A stretch of 64,000 nt of DNA. It comes from Lachnospiraceae bacterium. GTDB taxonomy: Bacteria > Bacillota > Clostridia > Lachnospirales > Lachnospiraceae. Location of the stretch: the NCBI GenBank assembly GCA_024699325.1, contig JAILPS010000033.1, positions 1 through 64,000 on the forward strand, given 5' to 3'. The notes below the pieces were generated by a model that made no database searches, was not told where the DNA came from, and saw nothing but the letters and a program-made list of their open reading frames with translations. Below are positions 60,188-64,000 of the stretch, one piece after another (position 1 is the stretch's first letter; each line of letters begins with the position of its first letter). Made by a program: the position numbers and the translations under genes.

Positions 60188-60216
60188 TTGCTATTATGTC
60201 GATTTTGTGTTAGAAT
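60188..60216 (+). promoter_or_regulatory. Sigma-A promoter of the AraC-family gene
   Basis: TTGCTA (60188-60193), 17-base spacer and TAGAAT (60211-60216) on the plus strand, about 28 bases before the ATG. The opposite strand of the same gap holds a TATAAT (60157-60162) that may serve the MATE gene. Confidence 0.5.
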
Positions 60217-60244
60217 CTTAGAAATTATGATATGAGGTGACGAT

Positions 60245-61090
60245 ATGCCCATAAATATGCCCAGGGAAACCCTGATAACCGTACAGAAACGTGATATGCC
60301 ATATAATTTTCAAATGCCCCAGATGGAGATGGCCGAGGTCCACTACAGCATGGTCTATATTATCTCCGGGGACAGGCGCGTCATAACGCCCTACGAGCAG
60401 TTTGACGCCCACGCAGGCGATATAACCTCCATGCCGCCGAAGCTCTATCACAGGACATTTTCATTGAGCAACCAGCCCTACTCCAGCTTTCTGATCAAGC
60501 TCTCCGAGGATTTTGCCAAAACATTTATCGCAGAGATGGGGGCGGAGCTGTGGACATATGTGTTTGAGCAGAAGCATTTTACGTTTGATGCCGACACAAG
60601 CCACATTATCGAGGCCATATTGCAGGACATGTTTGAGATATATGAGAGCTCTTCGCCCCACAAAAACATGCTCCTTAAGGGCGCATTCTACCGCCTGGCG
60701 GTGCTCATGCGGGATAAGGATCAGTCCACGGACGTTTTACTCTTTAAGAGCATACTGTCAGGGGAAATCATGGAGGCCATGTACTATATCGAGCAGCACT
60801 ACGACGAAAACATCCTGATTGGCGATGTCTCTGACATGATTGGTTTTAGCGGGGGACATTTTTCCAGGCTTTTCAGCTCCCAGGTCGGCATACCATTCTC
60901 CCGCTATCTTATAAATGTGCGCATCAGGCACGCTAAGGAGCTGTTAATCAACACAGATATGTCCATCTCAGACATCGCCCTTAGCACAGGTTTTAACAGC
61001 GGCGATTATATGTCCGCCTGCTTTGGCAAATACGAGGGCATGACGCCAACCACTTTCAGACATATGAGCCGCCAGAATATGAAGGTATAA
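60245..61090 (+). CDS. AraC-family transcriptional regulator
   Basis: The 281-residue regulator has an N-terminal cupin-like sensor (EVHYSMVYIISGDRRVITPYEQ, then AGDITSMPPKLYHRTF) and two C-terminal helix-turn-helix motifs: NILIGDVSDMIGFSGGHFSRLFSSQ and SISDIALSTGFNSGDYMSACFGKYEGMTPTTFR, the latter close to the AraC signature. The cupin resembles those of sugar- or stress-responsive regulators. GAGGTGA precedes the ATG. It is divergent from the MATE gene (124-base gap) and likely governs it, but could also act elsewhere. Confidence 0.92.
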   Translation: MPINMPRETLITVQKRDMPYNFQMPQMEMAEVHYSMVYIISGDRRVITPYEQFDAHAGDITSMPPKLYHRTFSLSNQPYSSFLIKLSEDFAKTFIAEMGAELWTYVFEQKHFTFDADTSHIIEAILQDMFEIYESSSPHKNMLLKGAFYRLAVLMRDKDQSTDVLLFKSILSGEIMEAMYYIEQHYDENILIGDVSDMIGFSGGHFSRLFSSQVGIPFSRYLINVRIRHAKELLINTDMSISDIALSTGFNSGDYMSACFGKYEGMTPTTFRHMSRQNMKV

Positions 61091-61094
61091 AACA

Positions 61095-61129
61095 AACGGG
61101 CTGCCACACATGCCGTGTGACAGCCCGTT
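61095..61129. terminator. Terminator between the AraC gene and the DUF5662 operon
   Basis: Stem AACGGGCTG (61095-61103) with CAGCCCGTT (61121-61129), extended by an inner CACAC/GTGTG pair. On the minus strand TGTTTTATA follows. It lies between two converging genes and can serve both. Confidence 0.85.
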
Positions 61130-61137
61130 AATTACAG

Positions 61138-61674
61138 TTATCTGGAATTCTTCAGAATCCTCTTCCTGATATAGTCAAATGTGTAATCCTCGCCCTTCTC
61201 AGCCAACATCTCAAGCATCTTCTCAAGAAGTCTTGCAGTATCAGGGTTGATTATATAGTGGCTCCTGCTCTTAAGATAATACTCTAAGGCATCTGAGTCC
61301 GCGTAATCTGCTCCGTGGTAGGTTTTGCAGGCGGCCACGCGGTCACAAAACATCTCAACCACGTATTTTACAGGCATTCTCATGCCAACCATCTGTCCGC
61401 CGGGAGTTCCGTCGTAGTCAATCCAATACTCCAGGTGATGCCTGTTTCTGCCCTTGTGGTGAAGCCAGGCTCTTGACACTCCCCTGTCCCTTCTCTCACC
61501 GTCGTTGGGACTCTTCTTGCCTGTGTAATATATGGCGCCAGGAATGAACTCCGTGGGGCTGTATTTACTCAGGTCGTGGGTGAGTCCCTGCCAGTAGAGA
61601 CCACATTTAAAGCAGTGCTCCCTCACCAGATGTCTGTGGTGAGTGATCGTCTTAAAATGTAATATGGGGTGCAT
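61138..61674 (-). CDS. DUF5662 family protein
   Basis: The 178-residue cytosolic protein fits DUF5662. Its hallmarks are HFKTITHHRHLVREHCFKCGLYWQGLTHDLSKYSPTEF and RAWLHHKGRNRHHLEYWID: several conserved His and Asp residues in a helical, HD-like arrangement that may bind a metal. FCDRVAACKTYHG further on keeps another D and H. No biochemical role is known. Its ATG shares one base with the TAA of the 35-residue small gene upstream (TAATG). Last gene of the operon. Confidence 0.87.
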   Translation of the reverse strand: MHPILHFKTITHHRHLVREHCFKCGLYWQGLTHDLSKYSPTEFIPGAIYYTGKKSPNDGERRDRGVSRAWLHHKGRNRHHLEYWIDYDGTPGGQMVGMRMPVKYVVEMFCDRVAACKTYHGADYADSDALEYYLKSRSHYIINPDTARLLEKMLEMLAEKGEDYTFDYIRKRILKNSR

Positions 61675-61781
61675 TACTTCTTCTTTCCGCCTTCCTGCTT
61701 GCGCTTAAGTGCTGCCAGCTGCTGCTGTAACTGCTTCTTCTTTGCGTCATCCTTGCTCTTCTTAGGTCCTAATTTGCTCAT
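61674..61781 (-). CDS. 35-residue basic peptide
   Basis: A small gene between the fusion protein and DUF5662. It encodes MSKLGPKKSKDDAKKKQLQQ and ends QLAALKRKQEGGKKK: about a third lysine, with a short Gln/Leu-rich helix (residues 15-28). A strong AAGGAG lies seven bases before the ATG, and the stop codon overlaps the DUF5662 start, so it is a real coupled cistron. Such short Lys-rich proteins often touch RNA or ribosomes. I do not recognise the family. Confidence 0.8.
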   Translation of the reverse strand: MSKLGPKKSKDDAKKKQLQQQLAALKRKQEGGKKK

Positions 61782-61792
61782 ATCTGTTCTCC

Positions 61793-62908
61793 TTATATAT
61801 GTTTTAAATATTCAACCAACTCATCGGCCGCTAAGTCCGAATCGTCGTTAATAATGCTGAGTTCACACAGGTTTCTGTTCTTCTGCTCTGCGCTTAACCA
61901 CCTGAGCCTGTTCTTAAGCTCGCTTCCCTCATGCTTGGCCAGAATATCGTCAAGCACCGCGTCGTAGTCTCTGTCCACATAGACGCTCAGGCACTGGTCG
62001 CCGTATATTCTCTTAAGAGCAACCGCGCCGCACACATCTACCACGGTCACCGCGTTGTTGCCGCTCTTTAACAGATTCTCAACACCGTCCTTAGGTATAC
62101 CATAATAGTTGCCGGCATAGCAAGTGGTTTCTATAAAAACTCCCTCGCCCATGTACTTCTTAAACTGCTCATCGCTCACATGGCGATAGCCCGCCACCTC
62201 GTCCGCCTTCTCCGCGGAGGTTGTATAGCTTGGCACGCGCTCGAAGCCGCGCGCAATAAGTCTTCCGCACAGCTTCCCCTTGTTAGAGCCCGCAGGCCCA
62301 ACCAAAGCCACAACGCAGGGCGTAATCTTGGCCGCATCGCTTAAGCTGTCCGCCATGTCCAGAAACATGAGATAGTCGTCATAATTCATGACGCTCATGA
62401 TGCCTGAGAGGTTTTCATTCCAAGGTCTTCTCATGACCACGGGGTGCTTGACCGCACCGCTCTCAAACTGCGCCAGAATATGTCCGGGCGCATCGTCTAA
62501 GCTAAAGTCTGCGATAAACCTCTCCTTGACCGAGCCGTAGAAAACATTGGACTTGGGCACGAAGGGGAAGAACTTCTTAAGCTGTTTTGCGCGGTATGCG
62601 ACTATGTGATCCGGCACTGCAGTTAGGAAGTAAATGTCGTATTTTAACGCCAGCGTCTTCACAAACTCCACAGCCCCCTTATAGGGCTTCTGCCTCTCAT
62701 ACAACTCCTGCTTATCGTAATAAGCTAACAGGCCGTCACTTCTAGTCCCCGTGACGCCGTATCCTCTCACATCCTCTATGGTCATGGGCGTCTCGTCCGG
62801 GTGGTCTGCGTTATACATTTCGCAGGCTATCTCCGTGCACTCCAGGAGCACGCCGTCCACATCCAACAGCACCGCCTTCTTGGGGCGGTTTATAGTAATA
62901 AGACTCAT
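61793..62908 (-). CDS. Fusion of a HAD 5'-nucleotidase-like domain with a guanylate-kinase-like domain
   Basis: The 371-residue protein has two domains. Residues 1-185 are HAD-type and resemble 5'(3')-deoxyribonucleotidases: AVLLDVDGVLLE with D16 and D18, YFLTAVPD as motif II, DDAPGHI as the last acidic motif and MRRPWNENL. Residues 196-371 look like guanylate kinase: P-loop GPAGSNKGKL (204-213), SYTTSAEKADEVAGYRHVS and NYYGIPKDGVENLLKSG. The P-loop Lys is kept, but the following Ser/Thr is replaced and the Arg residues of the YTTRxPRxGE motif are missing, so kinase activity is doubtful. Gene lies 10 bases after the zinc-ribbon gene. A nucleotide-related role, perhaps as sensor, is inferred. 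Confidence 0.75.
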   Translation of the reverse strand: MSLITINRPKKAVLLDVDGVLLECTEIACEMYNADHPDETPMTIEDVRGYGVTGTRSDGLLAYYDKQELYERQKPYKGAVEFVKTLALKYDIYFLTAVPDHIVAYRAKQLKKFFPFVPKSNVFYGSVKERFIADFSLDDAPGHILAQFESGAVKHPVVMRRPWNENLSGIMSVMNYDDYLMFLDMADSLSDAAKITPCVVALVGPAGSNKGKLCGRLIARGFERVPSYTTSAEKADEVAGYRHVSDEQFKKYMGEGVFIETTCYAGNYYGIPKDGVENLLKSGNNAVTVVDVCGAVALKRIYGDQCLSVYVDRDYDAVLDDILAKHEGSELKNRLRWLSAEQKNRNLCELSIINDDSDLAADELVEYLKHI

Positions 62909-62917
62909 AATAATTCC

Positions 62918-64000
62918 CTACTGTCCACTGATAATACTCTTGCATTCGTCGATAAACTTCTGAAGAAGCTGCTCGGGCTGCTCAAGCTTAACGTTATTCA
63001 TATCGTCAAACTTAACTATGTACTCCGTCTTATAGGAGCCCTGGTTGACCTCTACGGAGAACCTGGTCAGGTAATCACCCTTAACCGTAAACTCAAGCTC
63101 TAAGTCAATATCCTTACCCTTAAGGTCCTCAACCTTACACTCCACATAAGTTTTAAGTCTCTGATACGAATCGCCGTCTATATACTTCTTCGCGGTATCA
63201 AGGAATATCTCCGCGACGCCCCCGTCGGGCTTTAAGATGTATTTGATACCGTCGTTTTTCTGCTCTCTCTCGATGTTCAGATCTGTCTCAACAGCATTTT
63301 TAGTGGATAACGCCCTTAGAAATGCTGTGAAGAAAGCCGCATAGTTTTTGGATGACATCTCTACAAATGTTGTGTCATAATCGTCCTTAAGCAATGCGTT
63401 TGCCACGTCAAACAGGTTGCCGCCGTCGCGAAGATCCGCATATATGTCATAGGCGTAGGTCCTAAAGCTGGTCTCAGAACTCTTAAGAGCTCCGTCAAAC
63501 GAGAAGTGCGTTGCCTCCCCGCCTTCATCCCCCGGCTTCACAATATACATTCCGTCTGCGTCAAATGCATAGACCACACATCCGCTTCCTGGCGCCTGGT
63601 CATATAACTCCAGTCTGGTAGACGTGTTAATCGCCTTATACTGTGCCTTAGTTACAGTGCTTCCTGATGACTGATCATCCCTCACCTCGTATTTAACCGT
63701 GGCGCTTGAGGCCTTCAGGGTGTTTTGCATGGCAGCGATAATCTTCTCCATATCGCTTAGTGAATTCACGCGGTAAACATTAAAATACCATATGATTCCA
63801 AGCACCAAGAAAGCTGCCGCAATGGCAATTCCAAGGATTAAATGCTGGTTGATTTTAACAGGCTTTTTAAGCTCCTGCTCGTCCTCCTTCTGCTCCTCGG
63901 CGGCGGTGTCAGCGGCATACCTGTCATAGCTAATCTTATCGAGCGGCTTACCACATTTAACACAGTACTCAAGCTGAGTGTCGTCATCGTATCCTGCTCC
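62918..64000 (-). CDS. Zinc-ribbon membrane protein, 5-prime end beyond the window
   Basis: The frame is open from its stop at 62918 through the right edge, so only the C-terminal 360 residues are visible. The first part seen has half of a zinc ribbon (YCVKCGKPLDK), an acidic linker (DTAAEEQKEDEQ), a transmembrane helix (HLILGIAIAAAFLVLGIIWYF) and a large outer domain of beta-rich type (VEMSSKNYAAFFTAF, DLELEFTVKGDYLTRFSVEV). The outer part recalls DUF6612/LolA-like folds, but I cannot assign it. An apparent internal start at 63808 is a TTG inside the helix and is rejected. It is the first visible gene of the operon ending at 61095. Confidence 0.8.
   Translation of the reverse strand, partial: GAGYDDDTQLEYCVKCGKPLDKISYDRYAADTAAEEQKEDEQELKKPVKINQHLILGIAIAAAFLVLGIIWYFNVYRVNSLSDMEKIIAAMQNTLKASSATVKYEVRDDQSSGSTVTKAQYKAINTSTRLELYDQAPGSGCVVYAFDADGMYIVKPGDEGGEATHFSFDGALKSSETSFRTYAYDIYADLRDGGNLFDVANALLKDDYDTTFVEMSSKNYAAFFTAFLRALSTKNAVETDLNIEREQKNDGIKYILKPDGGVAEIFLDTAKKYIDGDSYQRLKTYVECKVEDLKGKDIDLELEFTVKGDYLTRFSVEVNQGSYKTEYIVKFDDMNNVKLEQPEQLLQKFIDECKSIISGQ

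Noticed and set aside
1..64000. CRISPR array, prophage, insertion sequence or integrative element
   Set aside because: No regularly spaced repeats, transposase, integrase, phage structural genes or target-site duplications were seen; gene packing and strand bias are even throughout.

Overview
The window reads as chromosomal DNA of an anaerobic Firmicute, most likely a Lachnospiraceae member close to Butyrivibrio/Pseudobutyrivibrio. This is inferred from several traits together: moderate GC, near-consensus sigma-A promoters, Rho-independent terminators after most operons, AGGAGG-type ribosome sites, a GH9 cellodextrinase-type enzyme without a signal peptide, a DUF1846 protein, a eukaryote-type glycogen branching enzyme and a BspA-like LRR protein. 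No transposase, integrase, phage gene or CRISPR array is visible. Nearly everything is on the minus strand; only the MBOAT/DHHW pair and an AraC regulator are on the plus strand.

Layout by minus-strand transcription units, left to right. (1) 1-4436: a cut GNAT gene, a nitroreductase, a c-di-GMP phosphodiesterase (EAL), a membrane protein and a metallophosphoesterase. (2) 4474-10060: a packed seven-gene operon from one clear promoter (GNAT, SGNH hydrolase, hotdog thioesterase, membrane protein, HD hydrolase, DUF1653, NhaC antiporter). (3) 10084-16510: LacI regulator, CydDC-like ABC pair and Xaa-Pro aminopeptidase, with a perfect LacI-type operator in the regulator's own leader. (4) 16512-19371: an SbcD-like nuclease with a membrane-inserted SMC-like ATPase. 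(5) 19402-24809: DUF1846, intracellular GH9, PutP and ThrH. (6) 24829-28156: an EF-Tu-domain-2-like small protein, pyridoxamine kinase, DegV, IspF and a tRNA-Val/tRNA-Met operon driven by a perfect consensus promoter. (7) 28175-33904: a heterodimeric ABC exporter under a promoter with a perfect cre-like site, then a GT2 and a CPBP protease.

(8) 33868-45062: a zinc-ribbon/proline-rich/LRR protein, CarAB, the glycogen branching enzyme, a Cof-type HAD phosphatase and ManA. (9) 45066-50087: a Gld-like ABC operon. (10) 50131-52635: MetQNI with a palindromic leader. (11) 52643-54024: a flavodoxin-fold reductase and RsmJ. (12) 54039-58759: a GH26-like protein diverging from an MBOAT/DHHW O-acylation pair; the MBOAT transcript begins in a strong 88-nt hairpin element. 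(13) 58759-61129: MATE exporter divergent from AraC. (14) 61095-64000: an operon with a zinc-ribbon membrane protein (cut by the window edge), a HAD-guanylate-kinase-like fusion, a 35-residue basic protein and a DUF5662 protein.

The carbohydrate theme (GH9, GH26-like, GlgB, ManA, cre-like sites) fits a plant-polysaccharide fermenter. The promoters of glgB and of the GH26-like gene carry nearly the same 12-bp word, containing AAACGTTT and overlapping the -35 box, which suggests shared control by a LacI-family regulator. No single large unknown system stands out. The best candidates for new biology are the 88-nt leader hairpin, the zinc-ribbon/LRR protein with three DRGD repeats, the HAD-GuK fusion with altered active site, the free-standing EF-Tu-domain-2-like protein and the membrane-inserted SMC-like ATPase.
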